Origin: Meiothermus sp.
GTDB lineage: Bacteria > Deinococcota > Deinococci > Deinococcales > Thermaceae
NCBI RefSeq assembly: GCF_025060375.1
Contig: NZ_JANXCG010000028.1
Coordinates: 1 to 37,189 of the forward strand
Direction of reading: 5' to 3'
DNA length: 37,189 bases
Position numbers and translations under genes: made by a program. Below are positions 15,801 to 22,530 of the stretch, piece after piece; positions within the stretch are counted from its first letter, which is position 1; each line of letters begins with the position of its first letter. A model generated the notes under the pieces. The model was not told where the DNA came from, did no database searches, and worked only from the letters and a program-made list of their open reading frames with translations.

Positions 15801-18059
15801 GGTGAGCTCCAACTGCCCTCCCTCGAGGTTCCCCCGGGCCCAAAGGCGGGCAGGCTGTCCGCCCATGCGCAGGGGAAGCGCGCCCTCAAAGGGAAAACCT
15901 GCCCGAAACAGGACCCGTCCCTCCGGCCAGCGCAGCTCGCTCCGGCCCACCCAAAGGGGAACCTCCTCCACCTCCACGCCGCCCGCCGAAGGCAGGGTAA
16001 GCCGTCCGGTGAGGTTGGGGACCGGCCAGATCGGGCCCGAAAGCCGGGCGTAGCCCTCCGTGCTCAGCCAAAGCTCCTCGCCCCGGCCCTCAAGCCTCCC
16101 CTCGAGCCAGGGGGAGTCGAAGCGCACCTCCCCTGTGTAGCCCCCCGCCCGTAGGCCCAGGCCGGCCTCCAGCCGCAACTGCGGGGTAAGCCGCAAAGGT
16201 CCCTCAATGCGCAGACCCTCCCCGTCGGCGCGGATGCGCAGGGTTTCAAGCCGGGCCTGCAAGCCCTCCGCGTTCGCGGTCCCCTCCAGCCTAAGGGGCC
16301 GGAAGGGGGTCTGCACCACCCCCCGGTAGCGGGTGGCCAGGTCGTAAAGCTCCCCCACCAGCTGCACCCGTTCACCCCTGAGGCCCCAGGTCCCGGAAAG
16401 CCGACCGCCGCCGTAACGCACATCGGCGGAGAGCCGAAGGGGCTCCAGGAGCGCGATGGGCAGCTCCCGCACCTCCAGGCTAAGAACCCCCCCGGCGTAG
16501 CTCCCCTCTCCGTAGCGGCTGGAAATCCTCCAGGCTGAACCCTCCTGCCGTAGAGCGATGGGAAAGCGGGTGTAGGGGGAGTCGTAGCCCAGCTCGGCGC
16601 TGAAGCGGCCTGCCTTGAAGCGGCCTGAACCGCTCAGGCGGCCTACCAACATCTCGAGGCCGCCCAGCCGCAAGCTCAAGTCGTCCCAGAACCCCCGCAG
16701 CTCGAGCTCCCCCAGCCGCCCTCCCACCCGAGGCCCCTCTCCCTCCAGCCGTCCCGAGAGGCTGAACGGCCGGGCCAGGGGCAGGCCAACCCCCTCTGAG
16801 AGCACCTCGAGGGACCAGCGTCCACCCTGGGCCAAAAAGCGCAGCTCAGCCTCGCCCAGCAGGGGGCGCGGCCAGACCAAGACCCCCTGCCCCTCCAGCC
16901 GGGGCCCTTTCCCCCAAAGGCGTAGGTTGCTGTGGTAGACGTCTCGCAGGGTCACGGTGTAGGCATCGTCTCGCAGGGCCACCCGGGCCTGGAAGGTGCG
17001 GTCAAAAATGGCCCCGTCCACCACGGCGTCCAGGCGGAAGCTCTGGTCAAAGGCCAGGGTCCCCTCGTAGGTCAGAGGCTCACCCAGAAGGCGGCCCTCC
17101 CCGCTGTAGCGGCCGCTGAGCTCCAGCCTCTGCCAGCCCCGCCCTTCCAGCACCAAAGGCCCACCCCCCTCCACGGGCAGCCGGAGGCCAAAGTGCTGGG
17201 CTAGGGCAGGAAGGGTGGGCCGCCCCTCTACCCGGAAGCGGTACTCCTGGCGGGGCAGGTCCACCGTGGCCGAGCCCCTTAGGGGGCCGTCAAGACCGCG
17301 CCCTACCAGATTAGCCGTCACCACCTGCCCATCAAAATCGGCCTCACCGTAAATCTGGCTCAGGGCGAAGCCCACCAGGCGAACAGAGGCATTCTTGATC
17401 CGGTTTCTCCCCAGAACGCCATTTTTCACCTGAGGCCCCACCGTCCAGCTCCCCTCCACCTCTCCCGACTCCAGGCCGCTGAACCAGTACCGCGCCGCTC
17501 TCAGGTCCCCTCGAAACTCAACCTGCCAGGCCTCCAGCTCCCGCCCAGTGCGGTAAACCACGGCGCTTAGACGGCCCTCGGGCAGGTTCAGGACCACCTG
17601 GTACGGCCCCGAACCCCGCACAACCGCCCGCAGGGGGGGCAAAGGAAACGCCTTTCCCTCCTCCAATTGCACGCTCACCCGATTGAGCGCCAGCTCGTCA
17701 ATCCGCAGGCTGAAAAGGGACGGAGGAGCAGACCCGGCCCCTTGGGGAAGGAGGGCCTCCCAGGACAGGTGCAGGTCCCCTTCCTCAGCCCAGATGCGCA
17801 AAGGCAACTCCTTCCGCCTGAGGCCGAGCAGGTTGTACCCCAGCCGCAACCGGCCGGCCTCGAGCCTGAGGCCCCTACCCTCCAGCCGGACCTCCCTCAG
17901 CTCAAAGCCCACCAGCAGGTACCCCCCCGCAGCCCGCCAGGTGGCGCGGAAGCCCGCCGCTCTAAGGCCCTCTTGGAGGACGTAGGTGATGAGGGGTGGA
18001 AATGCTGGGAGCCCCACCAACAGGAGGAGGAAAAGAGGCGCCCAGCGCAAAAATCGCAC
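9816..18059 (-). CDS. tamB: Giant TamB-like translocation/assembly module protein (DUF490)
   Basis: The product of about 2747 aa begins with a basic residue and one hydrophobic anchor (FLRWAPLFLLLLVGLPAF). It then consists almost entirely of amphipathic beta-repeats rich in Gly, Leu, Arg and aromatics (recurrent LxLxGxGP and YxGxLxGR patterns), typical of AsmA/TamB groove proteins. The last 400 or so residues form the DUF490/TamB domain and end FGIGITFRF, an outer-membrane-type C-terminus. TamB-like proteins bridge inner and outer membranes for lipid transport and outer-membrane protein assembly. The length is more than twice E. coli TamB. I set the start at GTG 18059 because a TAGACT box ends 7 nt upstream; the open frame reaches TTG 18119, but that start precedes the promoter and lacks a ribosome-binding site. 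There are no internal stops over 8.2 kb. Confidence 0.88.
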   Translation of the reverse strand: MRFLRWAPLFLLLLVGLPAFPPLITYVLQEGLRAAGFRATWRAAGGYLLVGFELREVRLEGRGLRLEAGRLRLGYNLLGLRRKELPLRIWAEEGDLHLSWEALLPQGAGSAPPSLFSLRIDELALNRVSVQLEEGKAFPLPPLRAVVRGSGPYQVVLNLPEGRLSAVVYRTGRELEAWQVEFRGDLRAARYWFSGLESGEVEGSWTVGPQVKNGVLGRNRIKNASVRLVGFALSQIYGEADFDGQVVTANLVGRGLDGPLRGSATVDLPRQEYRFRVEGRPTLPALAQHFGLRLPVEGGGPLVLEGRGWQRLELSGRYSGEGRLLGEPLTYEGTLAFDQSFRLDAVVDGAIFDRTFQARVALRDDAYTVTLRDVYHSNLRLWGKGPRLEGQGVLVWPRPLLGEAELRFLAQGGRWSLEVLSEGVGLPLARPFSLSGRLEGEGPRVGGRLGELELRGFWDDLSLRLGGLEMLVGRLSGSGRFKAGRFSAELGYDSPYTRFPIALRQEGSAWRISSRYGEGSYAGGVLSLEVRELPIALLEPLRLSADVRYGGGRLSGTWGLRGERVQLVGELYDLATRYRGVVQTPFRPLRLEGTANAEGLQARLETLRIRADGEGLRIEGPLRLTPQLRLEAGLGLRAGGYTGEVRFDSPWLEGRLEGRGEELWLSTEGYARLSGPIWPVPNLTGRLTLPSAGGVEVEEVPLWVGRSELRWPEGRVLFRAGFPFEGALPLRMGGQPARLWARGNLEGGQLELTTPYGRLAGRGLWRSLGLQGRLAYGGYWGELRGQLDLPRLAYQGRLRVPELEGEMEFRGQGAQLTYAAQLQNGRLRVVGDYQPASEPLEGLRLRLVAADYSLEPWGFPGRLRGGWSERGGQLTLDTPYGQARLSGTRLLGPVRAQLESPYARLQGWASLEGLDLRGSLRLPYLRGTLAVYGPWENLSASGQGTYGLPYLEPLPWRFEADVLEQTWRLEGPLALSGRGLSYRGRVSWPYRWQGRGGVVEGELAGKALELWSELRTTYAGLPLKARLEAYGADLSRLRATLSLPEGQVEVEGLRAYLDLETGPLARTFAADVQGRLRGWLDLEGRGELEGRLWAYGQEVQVDYKDRSLSAFLPQYHAGVLLELEPGRPLRLVGTGDLEGELTLGERLEGRLAYRGPHLEAEAELGGSPQRPQVGLELHTPWTRLRADGSYTLAQQRGQAKLEVEGPYAQAQLSLYTLGSRYQASGRLVGLRYLEQSGPLRVFGEGASWGLVWDAPLRLEAEGQGVLLRRARVSGQGQVEALDRRFTLAGRMDLLEGSLDGRLQLRGEQVDLALLGQGPRVLAQGRAYGAVVRASAGLDGALQGDLAYRQGLGVAALELQAGLGGSLSRPELRGQGRLVGRGAEIALRFGYREGLWAEAWGAGLSARLENHHLRLNFDGSLEPFLGLPLHLVAQGEGPWEGLELPLRLTGPNLLAEGSFWPARLEGQLAGRYERQRFEVFYDGQLRLRLEGPYATGLVRWAAGAPSGLVSLDFPVVGGRWTGRADLEEGRVWLEGREGWQGRLQLRLREGWSQPGRWVLEAQARGPWSGPADLRFEGRFELDASPLALRGDGSLWMPEWGRVELTARGQEVDLRGRDGLDPLLARIDLNPLRLSWSYGGALPRGLGSLEAQGVYPGRWLVGRYRVAGQEVALEGQEDGLRLQAPGLEARLSPGSLWLRLEGYRPVEGLYLSGGVEGPWGNLQADLGWEGGGRKGKVVALWQEGRLEAQLEGDLSGAVAYNGAWSGRVAFREGYLELSGTGLPVVDGQVLGMALRLAYPSLQLARPGAPSSLQVNLAEASASGELPLGPVEVRGRGGLLEAVYPFAEGSFRAELDLRTYEVRLSAPELGTGMLLFSKGQLSGGLKISLYGLEVALEGAGRELQIRATHPETPWLPWRVGALEGQVGLDGAWRLVYSDAKEQRLQLEGRLLEARLLAQGPWLEGQMGYAAGAWQGRLRAELPLEPLASRLQLELEGRGALEASGNLSGDLGRLRLEARLAQAGLEARAGFSDLALEEVPWISTRLPFIQGRVTGLIEYAGGRLVFGASSPALRVKGDDLALASRLSGSWEGGSMQAELSLERPLGEGSLGQDGIAGSQRTWLRLRVQNHRLQGEARAVAFPLHWLFSTWAGDLAGQAFWTGQARFSLDLANPWASQGVLVGERLRFQGGGDALVGSAALRFEGERLYIDHLALTGKGTWSGSGYYGRRGSNLRLDLENTVFTPVLQVLPNLKPLAPEGSGTLRLRSSGQVFDLTLENFRFKLGPVQAETPRAVLRVADTASAEGRILLTAPFPAQAQLSGEGSLNGFTVRASGTANPPLLNPGEPFDLSFSYPAYTIDASLRNQRARLYGTLFPQLVLTLQGLVPVSYPRYFLLEGLLDTNLILRYQRGVYIAQGAVEVLRARLGLPEGQQEVSIPASEPKTPPAAGVPLEFANIQFRAERGVLIQESLVQGELAGEVYLGGSLADPYLSGEVVPLRGNFKLWDRDFTVRDRGQERSYARFSPSAGILPELQIVADTTVQDRGQENRRVQINLTLKGEFLRQNGRIKVGLTPSFTAWSNGELARKADGQAYTDAEIYALLLLGRSDLSALPADIAQTGLQAAVQNFIVGQLERELAKALGLDQVRVEIPALNGGTLEETRFTIGRYLLPELFFAYSVDLRGYQTVFAEYQQGDLRFRFSSEVFPQPRPELTLGYTLRPLGADLTLDIATGVGDGARGDGVRFGIGITFRF

Positions 18060-18066
18060 GATTTTT

Positions 18067-18072
18067 AGTCTA
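18067..18072 (-). promoter_or_regulatory. tamB -10 box, leaderless configuration
   Basis: TAGACT on the minus strand is separated by 7 nt from GTG 18059. The trpS gene in this window has the identical TAGACT-7-GTG arrangement. No clear -35 box is visible. Confidence 0.5.
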
Positions 18073-18161
18073 GACCAGAAGTCTGAGCAAAATCTAGGAA
18101 AACCCCCATGAAAAGCCAATCAAGGGGCCTAGAAGGATGCGACAAAAACCCCCGCTCCGCG

Positions 18162-18167
18162 TATTCT
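18162..18167 (+). promoter_or_regulatory. psuG -10 box, leaderless configuration
   Basis: TATTCT lies 7 nt before ATG 18175. A weak -35 candidate TGCGAC (18138-18143) is 18 bp upstream. No convincing Shine-Dalgarno precedes the start. Confidence 0.5.
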
Positions 18168-18174
18168 GGGAATC

Positions 18175-19077
18175 ATGCGCCTGCACCCTGAAATCGCCGA
18201 AGCCCTGCAAACCCGAAAACCGGTGGTGGCCCTGGAGTCCACCGTCATCACCCATGGGCTCCCCCGTCCCACCAACCTGGAGCTTGCCCGGACCCTCGAG
18301 GCCACCGTCCGGCAGGCCGGAGCCATTCCCGCCACCATTGCCGTGGTAAAGGGCCAGGTGGTGGTAGGGCTGGAGCCGGAAGAGCTGGAGGCCCTCTCGA
18401 GGGACGAGGGTGCCGAAAAGGCCAGCCTGTGGAACCTCGGGGCTCTCCTTGCCCAGGGGAAGTGGGCTGGAACCACCGTGGCCGCCACCGCCTTTTTGGC
18501 CCACAAGGCGGGCATCCCCGTCTTTGCCACCGGGGGCATCGGGGGGGTACACCCCCACCCCTACGACGAGTCGGCAGACCTGCTCGAGCTCTCCCGCACC
18601 CCTATCCTGGTGGTCTCCGCCGGCCCCAAAAGCATCCTCAACCTGGCAGCCACACTGGAGCGGCTGGAGACCTTCGGGGTGGCCCTGCTCGGCTACCGCA
18701 CAAACCACCTACCCGCCTTTCACAGCCCCCAAAGCCCCTACCCCCTGCCCGCCCGGGTGGAAAGCCCCGAGGAGGCCGCTAGGGCCTTCCTGGCGGCCCG
18801 AGGGCTGGGGCTCCCGGGGGCCACCCTGGTCCTCAACCCCATATCCCAGGGCCTGCCCTTTGGGCAGGTCCAGCGCTGGGTAGAACAGGCCACGCAGGAA
18901 GCCGCCCGGGCCGGGGTAATCGGCAAGGCCCTGACCCCCTTCCTGCTGCGGCGGATTTCCGAACTGAGCGGGGGGCAGACCGATGTGGCCAATCTCCGGC
19001 TCCTGCAGGAGAACGCCCGTCTGGCGGCGGAGATTGCGCGGGCCCTAGCCCAGGACGGAGAGGCCCCGAAGCGTTAA
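18175..19077 (+). CDS. psuG: Pseudouridine-5'-phosphate glycosidase
   Basis: The 300-aa product carries the PsuG signatures: PVVALESTVITHGLPRP with Glu21, FATGGIGGVHPHP, an Asp in DESAD (residue 135), and AGPKSIL containing Lys152, which corresponds to the lysine that forms the covalent ring-opened intermediate. The C-terminal part includes ARAGVIGKALTPFLLRRI. The enzyme cleaves the C-C glycosidic bond of pseudouridine 5'-phosphate to uracil and ribose 5-phosphate, or runs in reverse. The usual partner, pseudouridine kinase PsuK, is not next to it. It is divergent from tamB, with 115 bp between the two starts that hold both leaderless-type promoters. Confidence 0.95.
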   Translation: MRLHPEIAEALQTRKPVVALESTVITHGLPRPTNLELARTLEATVRQAGAIPATIAVVKGQVVVGLEPEELEALSRDEGAEKASLWNLGALLAQGKWAGTTVAATAFLAHKAGIPVFATGGIGGVHPHPYDESADLLELSRTPILVVSAGPKSILNLAATLERLETFGVALLGYRTNHLPAFHSPQSPYPLPARVESPEEAARAFLAARGLGLPGATLVLNPISQGLPFGQVQRWVEQATQEAARAGVIGKALTPFLLRRISELSGGQTDVANLRLLQENARLAAEIARALAQDGEAPKR

Positions 19078-19104
19078 CTCCAAGACCGCCCTCAGGCAGT
19101 GGCG

Positions 19105-19110
19105 TAGAAT
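19105..19110 (+). promoter_or_regulatory. -10 box of the rodZ-like gene, leaderless configuration
   Basis: TAGAAT is followed by 7 nt and ATG 19118. The box lies 28 nt after the psuG stop, so the gene has its own promoter or an internal operon promoter. Confidence 0.5.
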
Positions 19111-19117
19111 GGGGGAA

Positions 19118-19996
19118 ATGTGCGAGCTGGGCAAGCGGCTGAAGGAGGCTCGGGAAAGCAGGGGGCTGGAACTTGGGAAGGCGGCCGAGGCGCTCAAGGT
19201 GCGCCGGGCAGTGCTGGAGGCCCTGGAGGAGTGCCGCTTTGATGAGCTGCCCGAGCCTGCCCTGGCTCGAGGCTACCTAAAGCGCTACGCCCAGCTCCTG
19301 GGGCTTGATCCGGCCCCCCTGCTGGCCCTCTACCCCAGCAACCTCCCCCCTGAGCCCACCAGAACACCTCCCCCCCCGCAACCCCCCCCCCTCAGATGGT
19401 TCTGGCTGCTCCCGCTGGCCCTCCTGCTGGCCTTCGGAGCCTGGTGGGCCTTGCGTTCGGCAGCCCCTTCCCAGGCGACGCCCCCGGCCACTCCCTCCCT
19501 CCCCCCGCCCCCTCAGCAGGTCAGCCTCCGGGTCAGCACCGACCCCAGCGGGGCGCGGGTCTATCTGGACGGCTTTCTTCTGGGGCAGTCCCCCCTGGAG
19601 GTTCGGGTAGAGGCAGGGGAGCGCACCTTGCGGGTTGAGGCTCCAGGGTACCGCAGGCACGAGCAGGTGCTCGACCTGCAAACCGACCGCAACCTGCGCC
19701 TCACCCTGACCCCCCTGCCCGCCAACCCCAGCCCCACCCAGCCCTCCCCCAGCCCGGGCACCCCTCCCAGCGGCCTGCTCCTCCGCTTTGAGGGGACGAG
19801 CTGGCTGCGCGTGGCTGACGGACGCACTGGCCAAATCCTCTTCGAGGGCACGGCTGGACCGGGCACCCAGCAAAGCTACCCCTTGCCCGTGAACGTGCGG
19901 GTGGGCAACGCGGGGGCGGTGCGGGTCATTCTGAATGGGCGGGACCTGGGCGTTATGGGCAACCCCGGCCAGGTCGTGAACCGGCGCTTTGAGTGA
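19118..19996 (+). CDS. rodZ: RodZ-like helix-turn-helix membrane protein with inserted PEGA domain
   Basis: The product of 292 aa has an N-terminal RodZ-type helix-turn-helix (about residues 2-70, CELGKRLKEARESRGLELGK), a Pro-rich linker and one membrane span (94-113, RWFWLLPLALLLAFGAWWAL). A PEGA domain follows (about 135-200, STDPSGARVYLDGFLLGQSP), then a second Pro/Ser linker and a C-terminal RodZ DUF4115 domain (about 220-292, EGTSWLRVADGRTGQILFEG). RodZ links MreB to the elongation machinery and sets rod shape; PEGA domains are extracytoplasmic and thought to bind cell-surface components. The ATG at 19118 is chosen from the leaderless-type TAGAAT; an ATG 9 nt earlier overlaps that box. 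No mre gene is in the window. Confidence 0.85.
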   Translation: MCELGKRLKEARESRGLELGKAAEALKVRRAVLEALEECRFDELPEPALARGYLKRYAQLLGLDPAPLLALYPSNLPPEPTRTPPPPQPPPLRWFWLLPLALLLAFGAWWALRSAAPSQATPPATPSLPPPPQQVSLRVSTDPSGARVYLDGFLLGQSPLEVRVEAGERTLRVEAPGYRRHEQVLDLQTDRNLRLTLTPLPANPSPTQPSPSPGTPPSGLLLRFEGTSWLRVADGRTGQILFEGTAGPGTQQSYPLPVNVRVGNAGAVRVILNGRDLGVMGNPGQVVNRRFE

Positions 19997-20128
19997 GCCC
20001 CAGCGTAACCCGCCGCTCAGCCCACTGCGAGACGCAGGTCCACCACCCCCAGCCCTCTAACCCAGCAGGCCTTCCCCAGGGGTGCGTTTTTTCGCTGGGA
20101 AAGCCGGGTTATCCTGAAGGGTGAGGCT

Positions 20129-22456
20129 ATGGCTGAGCGCTACACCCCTCCCCCGACCCCGCAGTACGCCCTCGAGTCCGGCCCCATCCTGCTCAAGGAC
20201 GGCCGCACCGCTACCCTGCGCCCGGCCCAACCCGAAGACCGGCCCCTCTTCGTGGAATTTCTCCAGCGCCTCTCCCCCCAAGCCCGCACCTTCCGCTTCT
20301 TTTCGGAAATAGACCCCGAGACCGCTGCCGACCTCCTCCTGCGCAAGCCTCCCGACGAGGACAAGGTCACCCTGGTGGTCCTCACCGGCGACCCTGAGCG
20401 CATCATCGCCACCGGTGAGTACGTGCAAGAAGGCCCTGGCTCTACCTCGGCAGAGGTGGCCTTTCTGGTGGACGACTGGTACCAGGGCCGCGGCCTAGGC
20501 TCCCTGCTCCTGGAGCGGCTGGCCCTCATCGGGGTGCGGCGGGGCATCCGGCGCTTCCACGCCTACACCCTGGCCGAAAACAAGCAGATGCTGGATGTCT
20601 TCAAGGCCAGCGGCTTCAAAATTGAGGCCCACAACGAGGCAGGAGAGGTAGAGGTCAGCTTTGAAATTGAGCCCAACCCCGAGATGCTGGCCCGCTTTGA
20701 GCTGCGCGAGCGGGTGGCTACGGTGGCCTCGCTCCTGCCGGTGTTGCGCCCGCGGGGCGTGGCGGTGGTAGGGGCCTCCCGCGACCCGGAGAGCGTGGGC
20801 TACAGGGTGCTGGAAAACCTGGTGCTGAACCGCTTCCAAGGGCCGGTCTACCCGGTCAACCCAGCCGTCGTGCCCGCTGCAGGCGAGGTGCCGGTGGTGG
20901 GTTCCATGCTGGCCTACACCTCCATCAAGGCGGTGCCCGGCCCGGTAGACCTGGCGGTGCTCACCACCCCTCGGGAGAAGGTCCTAGAGGCCGCTGAGGC
21001 CTGCGGTCAGCGGGGCGTGCGGGCTTTGATGGTGGTCACCACCGATATGGAGCCGCCCCAGACCAAGGCCCTGGTGCAGACCTGCCGCCGGTACGGCATG
21101 CGCCTGCTGGGCCCAGGCTCGCTGGCCCTCATGACCACCAGCCCAGAGGTCCAGCTGTGCGCTGGGCTGGCCCCAAGGCTACCGCTCAGGGGCCAGATTG
21201 CCATGTCAAGCCAGAGTGGGGCCGTGGGCCTGGCCGTGCTGGAGTACGCCCGCGAGATGGGTCTGGGGTTCTCCAACTTCGTCTCGCTGGGCGCCAAGGT
21301 GGACATCTCCTCCAACGACCTGATCCAGTACTGGGAGGAAGATCCCGAGACCGGGCTGATCCTGCTCTACGTGGAGTCGTTTGGCAACCCCAGGCGGTTC
21401 GCGCGGCTTGCCCGACGGGTGGGGCGCAAAAAGCCCATCCTGGCAGTGCGGCCGGGTCGGGACGCGGTGGTGGAGGCCCTCTTCAAGCAAACCGGGGTGG
21501 TGCGGGCCGAGAACCTTGAGGAGATGTTCGACATCGCCGCCTTGCTGGCCCACCAACCCCTGCCCGAAGGGCCACGGGTAGCCCTGCTGAGCAACGCTTC
21601 GGGACCCGCCTACCTAGCCAAAGATGCCCTCGAAACCGAGGGAATGCAGGCGGAGGTGCTGGACCTGGGCTCCCGGGCCTCGGGCCAGGCTTACCGGGAA
21701 AACGTCAGAAGGCTCCTCAAGGAGGGCTTCCACGCCCTCATCACCCTCTTTGTTCCGCTGGGCTACGCCACCGTGGAGGAAGTCCAGCAGGCCCTGGGTG
21801 AGGCCTTCCAGGAGGCCCGCCGCCAGGGGGTGGACATTCCCTTGCTCACCTGCTTCATGAGCGCGGGAAGGCCCCGGGTGCAGCTCGAGGGCGAGCAAAT
21901 CCCCACCTATCGCTTTCCAGAGTCGGCCGGGCGTGCCTTGGGCGCGGCCTATGCCTACGCCCAGTGGAGAAAAACGCCCCCTGGAGAGATTCCCGACCAC
22001 AACGTCCGCGAGGACGAAGCCCGAGCCCTGGTAGCCGGGGCTAGGGGCCTGCTGAAGCCCGAAACGGTCCAGGCCCTGTTGGACTGCTTCGGCCTTAGGC
22101 TATCCCCTCCCCCTAAAGGGGCCATCCCCCTGGCCCTACGGGTTCAGCATGACCCCCTGTTCGGCCCGGTGCTCTCCCTGGCGCTTACCGGGCTGCCCCT
22201 GGGCGAGCAGCCCCTCGGCCTGCGCATCACCCCCCTCACCGACCGCGAGGCTGCGGAGATGCTGGCCCCTCTGGGAGGAATTGCTCATCTGGAAAGCCTC
22301 CAAGACCTGCTGCTACGGGTCTCCCGGCTCCTGGAGGAGCTGCCCGAGGTGGAGGGGCTCGAGCTGCGGCTGGCCTCGGGGCCTGAAGCTACCGCCATCA
22401 CTGAGGCCCAGGTACGGCTCAAAGGGCCTTCTCGGGAAGACCCAAAGCCCTCGTGA
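20129..22456 (+). CDS. GNAT acetyltransferase fused to NDP-forming acyl-CoA synthetase-like domain (Pat-like)
   Basis: The 775-aa product has an N-terminal GNAT domain (about residues 25-175) with the acetyl-CoA loop QGRGLG (119-124). A CoA-binding Rossmann domain follows (from about 208, VAVVGASRDPESVGYRVLENL), then ligase-CoA domains with AMSSQSGAVGLAVLEYA, and a reduced ATP-grasp-like tail. In active ADP-forming acyl-CoA synthetases a phosphohistidine lies in an SHTGS motif; here the matching place reads FKQTG (about 452-456), so the synthetase half is probably catalytically dead. This is a hallmark of Pat protein lysine acetyltransferases, which regulate acyl-CoA ligases. The GNAT domain is N-terminal, unlike Salmonella Pat. 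GGTGAGG precedes the ATG, and TATCCT (20110-20115) is a possible -10 box. Confidence 0.85.
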   Translation: MAERYTPPPTPQYALESGPILLKDGRTATLRPAQPEDRPLFVEFLQRLSPQARTFRFFSEIDPETAADLLLRKPPDEDKVTLVVLTGDPERIIATGEYVQEGPGSTSAEVAFLVDDWYQGRGLGSLLLERLALIGVRRGIRRFHAYTLAENKQMLDVFKASGFKIEAHNEAGEVEVSFEIEPNPEMLARFELRERVATVASLLPVLRPRGVAVVGASRDPESVGYRVLENLVLNRFQGPVYPVNPAVVPAAGEVPVVGSMLAYTSIKAVPGPVDLAVLTTPREKVLEAAEACGQRGVRALMVVTTDMEPPQTKALVQTCRRYGMRLLGPGSLALMTTSPEVQLCAGLAPRLPLRGQIAMSSQSGAVGLAVLEYAREMGLGFSNFVSLGAKVDISSNDLIQYWEEDPETGLILLYVESFGNPRRFARLARRVGRKKPILAVRPGRDAVVEALFKQTGVVRAENLEEMFDIAALLAHQPLPEGPRVALLSNASGPAYLAKDALETEGMQAEVLDLGSRASGQAYRENVRRLLKEGFHALITLFVPLGYATVEEVQQALGEAFQEARRQGVDIPLLTCFMSAGRPRVQLEGEQIPTYRFPESAGRALGAAYAYAQWRKTPPGEIPDHNVREDEARALVAGARGLLKPETVQALLDCFGLRLSPPPKGAIPLALRVQHDPLFGPVLSLALTGLPLGEQPLGLRITPLTDREAAEMLAPLGGIAHLESLQDLLLRVSRLLEELPEVEGLELRLASGPEATAITEAQVRLKGPSREDPKPS

Positions 22457-22467
22457 CCCACCCCACT

Positions 22468-22496
22468 TTGAACTTTGGGGTGCCCTCTGCTAAATT
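22468..22496 (+). promoter_or_regulatory. paa operon promoter
   Basis: TTGAAC (22468-22473) and TAAATT (22491-22496) are separated by exactly 17 bp. Transcription should start near 22503, inside the palindromic operator that follows at once. Confidence 0.82.
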
Positions 22497-22516
22497 AAAC
22501 TAACGAGCGTTAGTTT
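22497..22516 (+). promoter_or_regulatory. 20-bp palindromic operator, probable PaaR (TetR family) site
   Basis: AAACTAACGAGCGTTAGTTT is a perfect inverted repeat with a 2-nt centre. Its core CTAACGAGCGTTAG (22500-22513) matches CNAACGNNCGTTNG, the consensus I recall for the T. thermophilus HB8 repressor PaaR, which is released by phenylacetyl-CoA. It covers the expected transcription start of paaA, a position suited to repression. No TetR gene is in the window, so the repressor must be encoded elsewhere. Confidence 0.85.
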
Positions 22517-22530
22517 GATCAGGAGGAGAC

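Noticed and set aside
18060-18119. Upstream extension of tamB to TTG 18119
   Set aside because: The extra 20 residues precede the TAGACT box and lack a ribosome-binding site; GTG 18059 gives a normal anchor sequence.
20061-20099. CCCAGC/GCTGGG arms with a T-run before the pat gene, considered as a terminator
   Set aside because: The 27-nt loop is large and the T-run lies inside it, not after the stem.
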